Assembly: GCF_017303155.1 (NCBI RefSeq)
Contig: NZ_JAEKJR010000002.1
Span: 1,054,001-1,118,000, forward strand
DNA length: 64,000 bases
Direction: 5' to 3'
Source: Microbulbifer salipaludis
GTDB taxonomy: Bacteria; Pseudomonadota; Gammaproteobacteria; Pseudomonadales; Cellvibrionaceae
Shown piece by piece: positions 1 to 9,450 of the stretch; position 1 is the first letter of the stretch; each line of letters opens with the position of its first letter. The position numbers were made by a program, and so were the translations under genes. The notes beneath the pieces were generated by a model. The model did no database searches and was not told the DNA's origin. It was given only the letters and a program-made list of their open reading frames with translations.

Positions 1-2724
1 ACGCCAGACAGGGAAGCCGCTGCCAGCAGTAAGGCGGCTGCCAGTCGCAATGCGGCGTATGTGAAGCCGCCAAAAATTGAGCTGCCGTTTCACCGGGAAA
101 CCCTGAAGAATGGCCTGACTGTCATCGTGCATGAGGACCGCAAAGCGCCGGTGGTCGCCATCAATATCTGGTACAAGGTGGGTTCCAAAGATGAGACCCG
201 CGGCAAGACCGGTTTTGCGCACCTGTTTGAACACCTGATGTTCAATGGCTCGGAGAACTTCCCCGGCGAGTATTTCGAACCCTTCCAGCGTTCTGGTGCC
301 ACCGATATGAACGGCACCACAAACAACGACCGCACCAACTACTTCGAGACCGTTCCCGTCGGCGCATTGGATATGGCGCTGTGGATGGAGTCCGACCGTA
401 TGGGGCACTTCAAGGGCGCCATCAGTCAGGAAAAACTCGACGAGCAGCGCGGCGTGGTAAAAAACGAGAAGCGCCAGAGCGAAAATGCTCCCTACGGCCA
501 GGCGTTTGACCTGATTGCCACCCATACCTTCCCTTCCGATCATCCCTATTCATGGACCACCATCGGTTCCATGGAGGATCTGGACCAGGCCAGCCTGGAA
601 GACGTCAAGCAGTGGTTTTCCGATTACTACCAGCCTGCCAATGCGATACTGGTGATCGTCGGCGACATCTCCGTCGAAGAGGCCATGAAAAAGGCGCGGG
701 AATATTTCGGCCATATTCCCAGCACCTCGGTGCCCACCGAGTTGAAGGGCTGGGAGTTACCGTCGCAGGTCAACAAGCGCCTGGTGACCACGGACCAGGT
801 GCCACAGGCGCGGATTTATAAAGTGTGGAATGTTCCAGCGACCGCCAGCCGTGAAGAAAATGCGCTGGACCTGATGACGTCACTGCTGGCCAACCGAAAA
901 AACTCGTTACTGTACCGGCGCCTGGTGCGCGACGAGCAGGTGGCCACCAGTGTCAGTGCGTTTTACTACGGCCGGCAGCTCGCTGGGCAGATCATTATCA
1001 TGGTGGATGTCAAACCCGGGCAGTCGGTAGAGAAAGTCGAGAAATTACTGGACGACGAGCTGCGGGAATTTGCGCGTTCCGGAGTGAATGCGGAAGAGTT
1101 GCGCCGTATCAAACAAAGCGAGTTCGCCAGCCTGGTCAAGGGGCTGGAAAAAATTGGTGGCTTTGGCGGCAAGTCGGACATCCTTGCGCGCTCGGAGTTT
1201 TATTACGATGACCCGGGCGCAATGGTCAACGGGCTTGATGACTATGCGAAGGTGTCTGCGGACGATGTGCAGGACGTTGCGCAAAAGTGGCTGAAGCCCG
1301 AGCACTTCACCATGGTGATCCGTCCCAAAGGGGAGTACGCGGTAACCGGCGAGAGTGTCGATCGCAGTCAATTGCCCGCCGTCGACAAGACCGTGGAACT
1401 GGATTTACCCGAACAGCAGTCCTTCACGCTGGATAATGGCCTGAAGGTTGTGCTTGCCGAGCGTCACGACACGCCCGCCGTTTTCATGAGCCTGCAGTAT
1501 CGCGGCGGTGCATCGGTGGATGGCGACACCCCCGGCCTTGCGTCGGTGGTCGCGCGTATGCTGAGTGAAGGTGCCGGCGATTACGACAGTCTCGCGTTCA
1601 GCGCGCGCCAGGAAGAACTGGGTGCGAGTATTGGCGCGGGAAGCGGGTTGGATTACAACGCGCTGAGCTTCAGTGCCCTGAAAACGCAGCTCGAGCCTTC
1701 ACTGGAACTGTTGCGTGAGGTGATTTCCAGTCCGCGCTTTGAAGAAGATGACCTGGCGCGGGTGAAGTCCAACTGGCTGGATGCCATTCGCCAGGAGGAA
1801 GCGCAACCCCAGGGGCTGGCCATGCGCAAGTTGCCGCCGCTGCTGTTCGGTAAAGATCACCCTTACGGCGCACCGCTGACGGGTTCCGGCACCCCGGAGG
1901 CCATTGAGTCCATCGCTCGCGACGATCTGGTGAAGTTTCAAGCCACATGGCTGCGTCCTGACAATGCACAGTTGACGGTGGTCGGCGATGTCACCCGGGA
2001 CGAAATCGAGAAGCTGCTCAATGACACCCTGGGTGACTGGCGGGCGCCCAGCGACCCACTGCCAACCGTGGAGATTCCCGCGGTGGAGCGCCCGCAAAAC
2101 GCGCGTATCTACCTGCTCGACCGACCTGGCGCACAGCAGAGTTACATTATGGCCGGGCTGGTGATGCCACCGTGGAAGCCGGAAGGTGCAGAGGCCTATG
2201 ATGCGATGGCTTCCGCAATCGCCGGCAAGTTTACCTCGCGTATCAATATGAACCTGCGCGAGGACAAACACTGGTCCTACGGCGCGCGCGCGGTTTCCAT
2301 GGGCTCGGAAGGGCAGCGGCCTTATATCGTGTTTGCACCGGTACAAACGGACAAGACTGCCCCGGCCATGGGTGAGATTCTCAAGGAGTTCAATGAGTAC
2401 CTGGGTAAGCGCCCCATCAAGGAGAGCGAGCTCAAGGACTACCAGGACGACGAGGTGCTCAAGCAGAGCGCGCGTTTCCAGACCAAGGTACAGCTGCTGT
2501 CCAGTATCGTCTGGCAGCTACAGAAGGGGCTGCCGCCGGAGTACATCGCCGAGTATCCGCAGCGGGTCAGCGCGTTGACGCAGGAGGAGGTGATGCAGGC
2601 CGCAAAAGAATTCCTCGCGCCGCAACAGTTTACCTGGGTGGTGGTGGGCGACCTGAGCAAAATCCAGAAAGACATAGAGGCGCTGGATATCGGTCCGGTC
2701 GAGGTACTTTCTGCCGATCAATGA
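1..2724 (+). CDS. M16 family zinc peptidase (two-domain insulinase type), 5' end missing
   Basis: The reading frame is open from the first base, so the start and probably a signal peptide lie outside the window; the GTG at 61 is only the first start codon visible. The inverted zinc-binding motif HLFEH (about 220-234) is the M16 signature, and a second M16-like half follows in the C-terminal part, with PWKPEG and R/Y-rich motifs typical of the non-catalytic domain. About 887 residues are visible, the usual size of periplasmic or exported two-domain M16 proteins such as PqqL relatives. The substrate is presumably an exported or imported peptide, but this is not determined. A strong terminator follows at 2742. 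Confidence 0.92.
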   Translation, partial: TPDREAAASSKAAASRNAAYVKPPKIELPFHRETLKNGLTVIVHEDRKAPVVAINIWYKVGSKDETRGKTGFAHLFEHLMFNGSENFPGEYFEPFQRSGATDMNGTTNNDRTNYFETVPVGALDMALWMESDRMGHFKGAISQEKLDEQRGVVKNEKRQSENAPYGQAFDLIATHTFPSDHPYSWTTIGSMEDLDQASLEDVKQWFSDYYQPANAILVIVGDISVEEAMKKAREYFGHIPSTSVPTELKGWELPSQVNKRLVTTDQVPQARIYKVWNVPATASREENALDLMTSLLANRKNSLLYRRLVRDEQVATSVSAFYYGRQLAGQIIIMVDVKPGQSVEKVEKLLDDELREFARSGVNAEELRRIKQSEFASLVKGLEKIGGFGGKSDILARSEFYYDDPGAMVNGLDDYAKVSADDVQDVAQKWLKPEHFTMVIRPKGEYAVTGESVDRSQLPAVDKTVELDLPEQQSFTLDNGLKVVLAERHDTPAVFMSLQYRGGASVDGDTPGLASVVARMLSEGAGDYDSLAFSARQEELGASIGAGSGLDYNALSFSALKTQLEPSLELLREVISSPRFEEDDLARVKSNWLDAIRQEEAQPQGLAMRKLPPLLFGKDHPYGAPLTGSGTPEAIESIARDDLVKFQATWLRPDNAQLTVVGDVTRDEIEKLLNDTLGDWRAPSDPLPTVEIPAVERPQNARIYLLDRPGAQQSYIMAGLVMPPWKPEGAEAYDAMASAIAGKFTSRINMNLREDKHWSYGARAVSMGSEGQRPYIVFAPVQTDKTAPAMGEILKEFNEYLGKRPIKESELKDYQDDEVLKQSARFQTKVQLLSSIVWQLQKGLPPEYIAEYPQRVSALTQEEVMQAAKEFLAPQQFTWVVVGDLSKIQKDIEALDIGPVEVLSADQ

Positions 2725-2741
2725 CAGGTCGACAAGCCGCG

Positions 2742-2796
2742 AGTCCGGCTCCGGTCATGCACAGGGAGGGTGCATACCGGAGCCGGGCTTTTTTTA
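2742..2796 (+). terminator. Rho-independent terminator after the M16 peptidase
   Basis: An 18-base arm (2745-2762) pairs with 2770-2787 with few mismatches around an 8-base loop and is followed by a run of T at 2789-2796. Confidence 0.85.
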
Positions 2797-2914
2797 TGTA
2801 CCCGGAATACGGTAAATTGGTGCGCGCCGGCGATCCTGCATGCCGGCAACAACCGTATTGATCGCAATATTATAAAGAGGCGGCATCACTGCCGCCCGGA
2901 AACCTGGACACCAC

Positions 2915-4237
2915 ATGACCATCACCCAAAGAATTTCATTGATTGTCGGGCGCGCTCTCCGCACTCTGCTTGGCCTGGCCCTGCTCACAACGGCGAATCT
3001 GGTTGCCGCAGAAAATATAGCGGTGCACGCGGGATGGCTGTTCGACAGCGAGACAGGCCGTTTGCTGGAAAAACGTACGGTGCATGTTGTGGACGGTAAA
3101 GTGGAGTCTGTAGAGCGGGGTTATACCCAGCGTGCCGGCGAGCGGGTTATTGATCTGACAGCCTTCAGCGTGCTGCCCGGGCTGATGGACATGCATACGC
3201 ACCTCGCCTATGAATTCGGCCCGCGCACCTACACCGAGGCATTTACCTGGAATCCCGCCGATTACACGTTGCGGGCGGTCGATACGGCCAAGCGCACGCT
3301 GATGGCCGGCTTTACCACGGTGCGGGACCTTGGCGACAGCGACAATGTAACGGTGAGCCTGCGCAACGCCATCAACCGTGGCGATATTGTGGGGCCGCGT
3401 GTCTATACAGCGGGTAAATCAATCGCCACTACCGGCGGTCATGCGGATCCGACCAATGGCCATCGCCACGACTTGATGGGCAGCCCGGGTCCCGCCGAAG
3501 GGGTGATCAACGGTAGTGCCAGTGCCCGGGAAGCGGTACGGCAGCGCTACAAAGATGGCGCCGACCTGATCAAGATTACTGCGACCGGCGGTGTCTTGAG
3601 CGTGGCTAAGAGCGGCCAGAATCCTCAGTTTATGCAGGATGAAGTGGAAGCGATTGTGCAAACCGCAAAGGATTACGGTTTTACCGTCGCAGTGCATGCG
3701 CACGGTAAAGAGGGCATGGAGCGGGCCATCCGCGCCGGTGTGGACTCCATTGAGCACGGTACCTACATGGATGATAAAACCATGGCGCTGATGGTGGACC
3801 ACGGAACCTGGTATGTGCCCACCCTGTTGGCGGGGGATTGGGTTACGCAAAAATCCGCGATCGACGGCTTCTTCCCGGAAATGGTCCGCACTAAAGCGGC
3901 GAAAATTGGTCCGCTGATTCAGGACACCTTTCAGCGCGCACACAAAAAAGGCGTGAAAATCGCATTCGGCACCGACACTGGGGTGAGCCGACACGGAGAG
4001 AACGCCAAAGAGTTTGCGCTGATGGTGCAAGGCGGGATGAGCCCGGCCGATGCTATCCGCTCTGCAACCTGGAATGCGGCACAGTTACTCAATGCCCAGG
4101 ATGAACTTGGCAGTATCGCGCCCGGTAAACAGGCAGACCTGGTGGCGGTGATTGGCAATCCGCTGGAAGATATTTCGACCCTTGAGCGGGTACGGTTTGT
4201 GATGAAGGGTGGCGTGGTTTACAAGCAGCCCGAGTAA
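2915..4237 (+). CDS. Exported amidohydrolase, imidazolonepropionase/prolidase-like
   Basis: A 440-residue protein with an N-terminal hydrophobic signal segment (about residues 9-32, ending near AAEN). Metal ligands of a binuclear amidohydrolase are visible: HTH at 94-96, the likely carboxylated Lys in LIKITATGG (K220), His in VAVHAHG (261/263), His in IEHGTY (281), and Asp in AFGTDTG. This is the group containing exported Xaa-Pro, Xaa-Arg and Xaa-Lys dipeptidases. The substrate cannot be read from the sequence, but a dipeptide is the best guess, which fits the neighbouring M16 peptidase. The ribosome site before the ATG is weak. Confidence 0.85.
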   Translation: MTITQRISLIVGRALRTLLGLALLTTANLVAAENIAVHAGWLFDSETGRLLEKRTVHVVDGKVESVERGYTQRAGERVIDLTAFSVLPGLMDMHTHLAYEFGPRTYTEAFTWNPADYTLRAVDTAKRTLMAGFTTVRDLGDSDNVTVSLRNAINRGDIVGPRVYTAGKSIATTGGHADPTNGHRHDLMGSPGPAEGVINGSASAREAVRQRYKDGADLIKITATGGVLSVAKSGQNPQFMQDEVEAIVQTAKDYGFTVAVHAHGKEGMERAIRAGVDSIEHGTYMDDKTMALMVDHGTWYVPTLLAGDWVTQKSAIDGFFPEMVRTKAAKIGPLIQDTFQRAHKKGVKIAFGTDTGVSRHGENAKEFALMVQGGMSPADAIRSATWNAAQLLNAQDELGSIAPGKQADLVAVIGNPLEDISTLERVRFVMKGGVVYKQPE

Positions 4238-4308
4238 GTCACCCGGGTAGTACAAATAAAATAATCCCGGCAATGTCGTAGTACGGTGCACCCAAACCAT
4301 TTGGTGGC

Positions 4309-4421
4309 GGTGCCGCTACCGGGTGCGGTCTTGCGAGACACGCCGTAAACCCATCCGTGGGGCTCTGCACCGCCATCCATGGCGGTGAAGGTCTCGCAAG
4401 ACCGCACCCGGCATCGGCACC
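4309..4421. repeat. Dispersed palindromic element, copy 1
   Basis: Left arm 4309-4339 pairs with right arm 4391-4421 (31 bases, 2 mismatches). The loop holds a smaller hairpin (4369-4376 with 4379-4386) and a core at 4337-4365 reading GACACGCCGT then AACCCATCC then TGGGG. The same core in the same orientation occurs near 43.78 kb inside a different palindrome, so the core is conserved while the arms are not. It sits between convergent genes. It may be a REP-like or mobile hairpin element; no coding potential is seen. Confidence 0.8.
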
Positions 4422-4496
4422 TTCGCCCGTAGCTGAGTTAAGTGAACACCATTACGGCATTGCCGGGTTTTTTTGGTGAACAGCCGAGTCGAACAA

Positions 4497-5219
4497 TTAT
4501 TTCTCGAGTTCGAATAGCAGTTCCAGGTTTACCGAAACGCTGCTCTCACCGCGCGCGATGGGCGTGCTCGGCCCGTCCTGGGCGGCGGCCATTTCCATAC
4601 GAGCCATGGGGCGGGGCATACCGCCCTGGCCACCTTCAGAGATGCTCACGATTCTGCGCACCTTGGTTCCTAGGGATTCCGCATAAGAAGCCGCCCGTGC
4701 CTGCGCTTGCTGCAATGCCTTGTTGCGGGCCTCAGCCAGCAGGGGCTCCGGTTCGGCTATGGAAAAGCTTGGGCCATGCAGCTGGTTCGCGCCCTCGGCC
4801 GCCAGTGTATCGATCACGTTGCTCAATTCGTCCAGTTTACGCAGGGTAATACTGACGGTATTGCGAGCCTGATAACCGACGATTTCGCGTTCGCGATTCG
4901 GCTGGTAGTCGTAGCGGGGATTCAGACTGATACCGCTGGTCTGCACATCCTTGTCCGGTATGCCGGCTTTTTTTATGGCTTGCATCAGCTTGTCCATCTG
5001 CTCCGCGTTAGCCCGCATGGCGTCATTGCTGTTAGCGGCTTCGGTAACAATACCGGTGGACAAGTGTGCGGTGTCCGGTGCCTGGCTTGCTTCGCCCTGG
5101 ACGGAGATGGAAATCAGCGTACCCGAAGGGTGGCCGGTGTCATCACTACCGCAGCCGGTGGTGAATGCGACGAACCCGGCCAGCAGGCCGGCGGAAAACA
5201 GTTTCAAAGCGCTGTGCAT
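4497..5219 (-). CDS. SIMPL-domain (DUF541/YggE-like) lipoprotein
   Basis: A 240-residue protein beginning with a lipoprotein signal (Cys in FTTGC near residue 23), so probably anchored in the envelope. The rest matches the SIMPL pattern: SVQGEA near the mature N-terminus, the long ARNKALQQAQARAASYAESLG helix region and a terminal beta segment with SVSVNLELLFEL. Family members such as YggE are linked to oxidative stress tolerance, without a known reaction. It is transcribed alone, convergent with the amidohydrolase. Confidence 0.88.
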   Translation of the reverse strand: MHSALKLFSAGLLAGFVAFTTGCGSDDTGHPSGTLISISVQGEASQAPDTAHLSTGIVTEAANSNDAMRANAEQMDKLMQAIKKAGIPDKDVQTSGISLNPRYDYQPNREREIVGYQARNTVSITLRKLDELSNVIDTLAAEGANQLHGPSFSIAEPEPLLAEARNKALQQAQARAASYAESLGTKVRRIVSISEGGQGGMPRPMARMEMAAAQDGPSTPIARGESSVSVNLELLFELEK

Positions 5220-5333
5220 GGCGAATCCTTACTATTGCCAGTTGTACTTCATCGTCACTGTCAGGTGACGAGGTCCATTGTGATGCCAGAAAGATGAATA
5301 CCTGATGAATGCGGTTGCGTGCAGCGCTTGTGG

Positions 5334-6512
5334 CTATTGAAACAACCGCTCAAATGTTTCGTCCGCCGGGTGATAGAGCGCAAACCCGAGCCGCAGCAAT
5401 TGCTGCCGACGATCGCACAGCACATTTTTCTTGCGCAGCTCTGCCTGCAGATTTTCCGCGTTTTCGGCACTACCGCAGCGAAAGGTAAAGAAGTGCCCGT
5501 GTCCGTTTTCCAGGTCATGGGCGATCAGTGTGTCGCGGTTGAGCAGCGGGTGTTGTGCCGCATCCATGGCGCTGAGGAAGCGCCGCTGGTTTTGCAGTAC
5601 ATAGTCGTGAATCGATCCTACGGTGATGCCTTCCTGTGCATACAGCTCGAATACCGCGAGGGCCTTGTACAGCGGGGAGTAATCCATGGTGGCACCGGCA
5701 AACCGCAGCCAGTCGTTGCCGAAGCCCACGCCCGCAGTGCGGTTTTCCAGCTCCGCCATTTCCGCAAACCAACCGGTGTTCAATGGGCGCAGCTGGCAGC
5801 CTCGGGGAATGGACATAAAGCACATACCCTCACCGGCACCCAGGTATTTGTAGGCGCCTGCGGTATAAAACACCTTGTCGGCAATCGCACTGAGATCGGT
5901 GGGGCGGGCGAAAAATCCGTGGTAGCCATCGATCACCATTTCGGTGGTATCCGGTTTACGCGCGGCCAGATCCAGCAGGCCCGGGAAAGCCACCCCGGAG
6001 TCGAAGAACACCTGACTGGCGTAGGCCAGCTGATACTCGCCACTTTGCAGTTCCTGCTCGAACCGCTGGGGCAGGGTGGCGAAGGGTTCCGTGGGCACCC
6101 GCACCACGTCGACGGTAGGCAGCTCCTCCAAACGCAGTAACTGGCGGGCAAAGCTGTAGAATTCCCCGTCGGTTGTGAGAATGCGCAGGGGCTGGCTCAG
6201 GTCGAAGGCGCTGAGCAGGCGATAGATAAGCTCGTGGGTGTTCGGTGCCAGGGCAATCTGGGCCGGATCCGGCAGTTGCAGGGTGCTCGCTATACCGCGC
6301 TGGAAAGCGGGTATTTTTTCTCCGAAGATCTTGTCCCACTTGCTGTCGGCCATTTGCGCGGCATCGTGCCAGTAGGCGGTGACGGCATCGAGCGTTACAT
6401 CTGGCCAGTAGTGGTGGGAGTGGCAGGCCATGTGCAAAACCGGCAGGTCACAGTTCGGGGAGGCCGCTTTTTGAGCAGCCTGTAAGAATTGTCGATAGTA
6501 TTTTTGGTACAT
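5334..6512 (-). CDS. PLP-dependent class V aminotransferase fold protein, kynureninase-like
   Basis: A 392-residue fold-type I PLP enzyme. D195 and H198 in VIDGYHGF and K222 in TAGAYKYLG are placed like the cofactor Asp, ring-stacking His and Schiff-base Lys of the kynureninase/class V family; APNTHE (about 89-94) resembles the phosphate-binding turn. The reaction is unknown: kynureninase, desulfurase and aminotransferase activities all occur in this family. It is divergent from the glyoxalase gene, with a perfect palindrome in the shared promoter region (6535-6555). Confidence 0.8.
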   Translation of the reverse strand: MYQKYYRQFLQAAQKAASPNCDLPVLHMACHSHHYWPDVTLDAVTAYWHDAAQMADSKWDKIFGEKIPAFQRGIASTLQLPDPAQIALAPNTHELIYRLLSAFDLSQPLRILTTDGEFYSFARQLLRLEELPTVDVVRVPTEPFATLPQRFEQELQSGEYQLAYASQVFFDSGVAFPGLLDLAARKPDTTEMVIDGYHGFFARPTDLSAIADKVFYTAGAYKYLGAGEGMCFMSIPRGCQLRPLNTGWFAEMAELENRTAGVGFGNDWLRFAGATMDYSPLYKALAVFELYAQEGITVGSIHDYVLQNQRRFLSAMDAAQHPLLNRDTLIAHDLENGHGHFFTFRCGSAENAENLQAELRKKNVLCDRRQQLLRLGFALYHPADETFERLFQ

Positions 6513-6534
6513 TTCGCGCTGGTAACTTTGTTTG

Positions 6535-6555
6535 AGGTGACTAAAGTAGTCACCT
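6535..6555. promoter_or_regulatory. Perfect palindrome, candidate operator between divergent genes
   Basis: Arms AGGTGACTA (6535-6543) and TAGTCACCT (6547-6555) are exact reverse complements around AAG. It lies in the 86-bp divergent promoter region between the class V PLP enzyme and the glyoxalase, where a dimeric repressor would act on both genes. The regulator is unknown; the GntR/FCD protein encoded at 8255 is one candidate. Confidence 0.5.
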
Positions 6556-6598
6556 GATTGGTGTATCGGGATTGTAATCCCCTTAAGGAGGCGTTGCA

Positions 6599-7039
6599 GT
6601 GGAATATTTACACACGATGGTGCGTGTCACCGACCTGGAAAAATCCCTGGAGTTTTATTGCGACAAGCTGGGACTGTACGAGGTCAGCCGCAACGATTAC
6701 GAGAAAGGCCGCTTTACCCTGGTATTTCTTGCCGCACCCGGGGATGCCGATTCGGCAAATAGCGACAAGCGCCCGTGCCTGGAGCTCACCTATAACTGGG
6801 ACCCGGAGACCTACAGTGGCGGTCGCAACTTTGGCCACCTGGCTTACCGGGTCGACAATATTTACGAAACGTGTCAGCGCCTGATGGACATGGGGGTGAC
6901 TATCAATCGTCCGCCCCGGGATGGCCATATGGCATTTGTGCGCTCACCAGACAATATTTCTATCGAACTGCTGCAGAAGGGTGAGTCCCTAGCACCGCAA
7001 GAGCCTTGGGCGTCGATGGAAAATACCGGTGAGTGGTAA
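6599..7039 (+). CDS. gloA: Lactoylglutathione lyase (glyoxalase I), VOC family
   Basis: A 146-residue VOC-fold protein. Metal-binding residues expected for glyoxalase I are present: H5, E62 (CLELTYNW), H80 (FGHLAYRV) and E123 (SIELLQ). It isomerises the methylglyoxal-glutathione hemithioacetal to S-lactoylglutathione in the cytoplasm. A strong Shine-Dalgarno AAGGAGG (about 6581-6588) sits ahead of the GTG start, which decides that start. The patatin gene follows immediately. Confidence 0.9.
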   Translation: MEYLHTMVRVTDLEKSLEFYCDKLGLYEVSRNDYEKGRFTLVFLAAPGDADSANSDKRPCLELTYNWDPETYSGGRNFGHLAYRVDNIYETCQRLMDMGVTINRPPRDGHMAFVRSPDNISIELLQKGESLAPQEPWASMENTGEW

Positions 7040-7071
7040 TTGAACAGAGTGAGTGGTTTGTGAGCGGATCG

Positions 7072-8190
7072 ATGGCGAAAGCAAAGCAGTACGGGAATTG
7101 TGTGGTGCTGGCCGGGGGTAGTGCAGCGCGTAGAATCCGCCAGGAGGGGCTGCGCCCGGAAATGGTGTCTACCCTGGTCGGCGCGTCTGGGGGGCCGAAA
7201 TGGCTGTCCATCAGCCAGCTGGACCGGGTGCTGATTGGCGAGTTTTTTCAGGGCCGTCGCACACCCATCGCGACCTTGGGCTCGTCGATTGGGAGCTTTC
7301 GCAATATGTGCTATGCGACCGCCAACCCGCTGGCCGCACTGGAAAAGCTTGAATACGGCTACGTGCATCAAACCTATGCCAGCGCTCGGCCGACGCCTGC
7401 AGAAATTACCGCAACCGGCGAAAACATTTTGCTGGAGGTTCTGGGAGCGGAGGGTGCCGCTGAGGTGGCTGCAAACCCCGTGTGGCACAGCCATTTCGTG
7501 ACTGTGCGTGGCCGCGGACCTCTGGCCAGTGAGAAAAAGGCGGTACTGGGTCCCGCGCTATTGGCCTCTGCGCTGGCCAATGCCGTCAGCCGCCGTACCC
7601 TCAAAGCTTTCTGGGACAGGGTGGTGTTCCATTCCGGGCAGACACCTACAGTGGCTTTCCGTAACCTGTCCACGGTTAATACGTCGCTGAGCCCGGACAA
7701 TGTGTGCCATGCAGTACTGGCCTCTGGCTCCATCCCCCTGGTGATGGCCGGTGTGCCATCGCCGGCAGGAGCACCCGCCGGCAACTATCGGGACGGTGGG
7801 ATCACAGACTATCACTTTGATCTGGGCTTCGAGCACCCGCAGGGTCTGGTGCTGTATCCGCACTTTTTCCCCTACATGGTACCGGGCTGGTTCGACAAGA
7901 GTCTGCGCTGGCGTTGGGTGCGCGGCGGTGCCATGGATAATGTGGTCCTGGTGGCGCCATCGCCTCAGTGGGTTTCTCGCTTGCCGTTTGGCAAAATCCC
8001 GGATCGGGATGATTTTGTGAAGCTCACCACCGAGGAGCGGCTGAAATACTGGAATGCGGTAACCGAAGCCGGCAAACAGGTGGCAGAGGATTTCTTCGAA
8101 ATGTGGCAAACTGGTGCCATTGCCGACGCGCTCATTGAAGTTGGCTCTGATCAGGCGCCGCACAAGCTGGCGCAGGCAATGTCTGCATAG
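7072..8190 (+). CDS. Patatin-like phospholipase family protein
   Basis: A protein of about 372 residues with the patatin triad elements: the oxyanion-type GASGGPKW segment, the nucleophile elbow GSSIG, and the DGG motif in YRDGGITDY supplying the catalytic Asp. It is expected to hydrolyse lipid acyl esters. A longer form from GTG 7033 would overlap the gloA stop; neither start has a good ribosome site, so the start is uncertain. It is co-directional with gloA and the GntR gene, suggesting one transcript. Confidence 0.82.
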   Translation: MAKAKQYGNCVVLAGGSAARRIRQEGLRPEMVSTLVGASGGPKWLSISQLDRVLIGEFFQGRRTPIATLGSSIGSFRNMCYATANPLAALEKLEYGYVHQTYASARPTPAEITATGENILLEVLGAEGAAEVAANPVWHSHFVTVRGRGPLASEKKAVLGPALLASALANAVSRRTLKAFWDRVVFHSGQTPTVAFRNLSTVNTSLSPDNVCHAVLASGSIPLVMAGVPSPAGAPAGNYRDGGITDYHFDLGFEHPQGLVLYPHFFPYMVPGWFDKSLRWRWVRGGAMDNVVLVAPSPQWVSRLPFGKIPDRDDFVKLTTEERLKYWNAVTEAGKQVAEDFFEMWQTGAIADALIEVGSDQAPHKLAQAMSA

Positions 8191-8254
8191 TTGACAGGTG
8201 CAGGGTGGAGCGGAGCAGGGCTCCGGCCACCTGTATCCGTCGATGCGGGCTTGA

Positions 8255-8959
8255 ATGTATTCCGATCCAGCCACGAGGCCGCCCGTGAGAGACGCCGAGT
8301 TTACCGAACCACAGGAAGAGTTCCGCACAACCCAAGAGCGGGTGTACTACCAGGTGCGCGATGCGATTCTGCGCGGACAGTTTTTGCCGGGTAAGGCGGT
8401 CACTATTCGTGGTCTGGCCGCGGAGCTGGATTGCAGCCCGATGCCGGTCCGGGAGGCCTTGCGCCGGTTGACCTCGGAGCGCGCGTTGGATCTTTCCGAT
8501 ACCCGTCGGGTGACGGTGCCAACCTTGACCCGGGAAAAGCTGGATGAAATCTGTGCGGCCCGGGTTGCCCTGGAGTGTCAGGCTGCGGCGCAGGCCCTGC
8601 CATTTGTCGGGGAGGCGGAGCTTGCAGAGCTGCGCGCGCTCGATGACCGGGTGACGGAAGCACTGGAGAGAAAAGATATTCAGGGGTACGTAACCGCGAA
8701 CCTCGACTTTCATTTCACCCTGTATCGTCTGGGGCGCCCACATATCATACTGTCGTTGATCGAAAGTCTGTGGCTACAGACGGCGCCGTTGCAGCACCTC
8801 GTGTTCCAGCGCTTCGGCGTTCAGGAGCTGCCTGATCGACATCAGGACCTGATCGATGCCATTGCCAGCAACGATGAGCAGCGCGTGCGCACCGCAATAC
8901 GCCAGGATATCGAAGAAGGCCTGGGTTCCATTTCTGCTGAAGAGTTATTGCCAACCTGA
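8255..8959 (+). CDS. GntR family regulator with FCD domain
   Basis: A 234-residue protein. An N-terminal winged helix (about 25-90, including LAAELDCSPMPVREALRRL) is followed by an all-helical FCD effector domain (about 100-225) with the usual Asp/His pattern (DFHFTLYRLG). FadR-subfamily members bind small carboxylates and regulate nearby metabolic genes. The stop overlaps the start of the next gene in a TGATG arrangement. The target could be the divergent promoter at 6513-6598. Confidence 0.88.
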   Translation: MYSDPATRPPVRDAEFTEPQEEFRTTQERVYYQVRDAILRGQFLPGKAVTIRGLAAELDCSPMPVREALRRLTSERALDLSDTRRVTVPTLTREKLDEICAARVALECQAAAQALPFVGEAELAELRALDDRVTEALERKDIQGYVTANLDFHFTLYRLGRPHIILSLIESLWLQTAPLQHLVFQRFGVQELPDRHQDLIDAIASNDEQRVRTAIRQDIEEGLGSISAEELLPT

Positions 8960-9267
8960 TGTTCAGTTATCTGCATATTGTTTTACACGCTCTCGTTCCT
9001 CTTGCCATCGCCTGGTATTTTTTCCGAGATGACTGGAAGAAGGCTGCGCTTATCATGCTCGCGGCCAACCTGGTCGACCTTGACCACCTGCTGGCATCTC
9101 CGTTGTATGATCCCAATCGCTGCAGCATTAACTTCCACCCTCTGCATAAACTGCTGCCGATCTCCTTCTACGGTGCCATGATGTTCCTGCCGTGGAAGCC
9201 GGTGCGTTGGTTGGGTATCGGCTTGATTACGCACATGCTGCTGGATGCGGTCGACTGCGCTATTTGA
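8959..9267 (+). CDS. Small DUF6122-like membrane protein
   Basis: A 102-residue, three-to-four-helix membrane protein beginning with a His-containing helix (HIVLHALVPLAIAWYF). It carries the NLVDLDHLLASP motif and a C-terminal THMLLDAVDCA segment, the His/Asp pattern of small predicted metal-dependent membrane hydrolases. The start overlaps the stop of the GntR gene, indicating translational coupling. Function unknown. Confidence 0.75.
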   Translation: MFSYLHIVLHALVPLAIAWYFFRDDWKKAALIMLAANLVDLDHLLASPLYDPNRCSINFHPLHKLLPISFYGAMMFLPWKPVRWLGIGLITHMLLDAVDCAI

Positions 9268-9450
9268 ATATAGGTGCAGCGATAGGCTGGCGATTTCCCC
9301 GCGGACGATGCGCGATAGAGCACCAAAGTGTTCTGTTTTATCCCAAAACTTGTCTGTTTTTTCCCGTTGGCCACCGCTCTCGTCGCGGCGGCCTCGGGTT
9401 TGAGTACTCTTGAGTGGCAATAACAATAATGACACCTCAAGGAGACCCAC

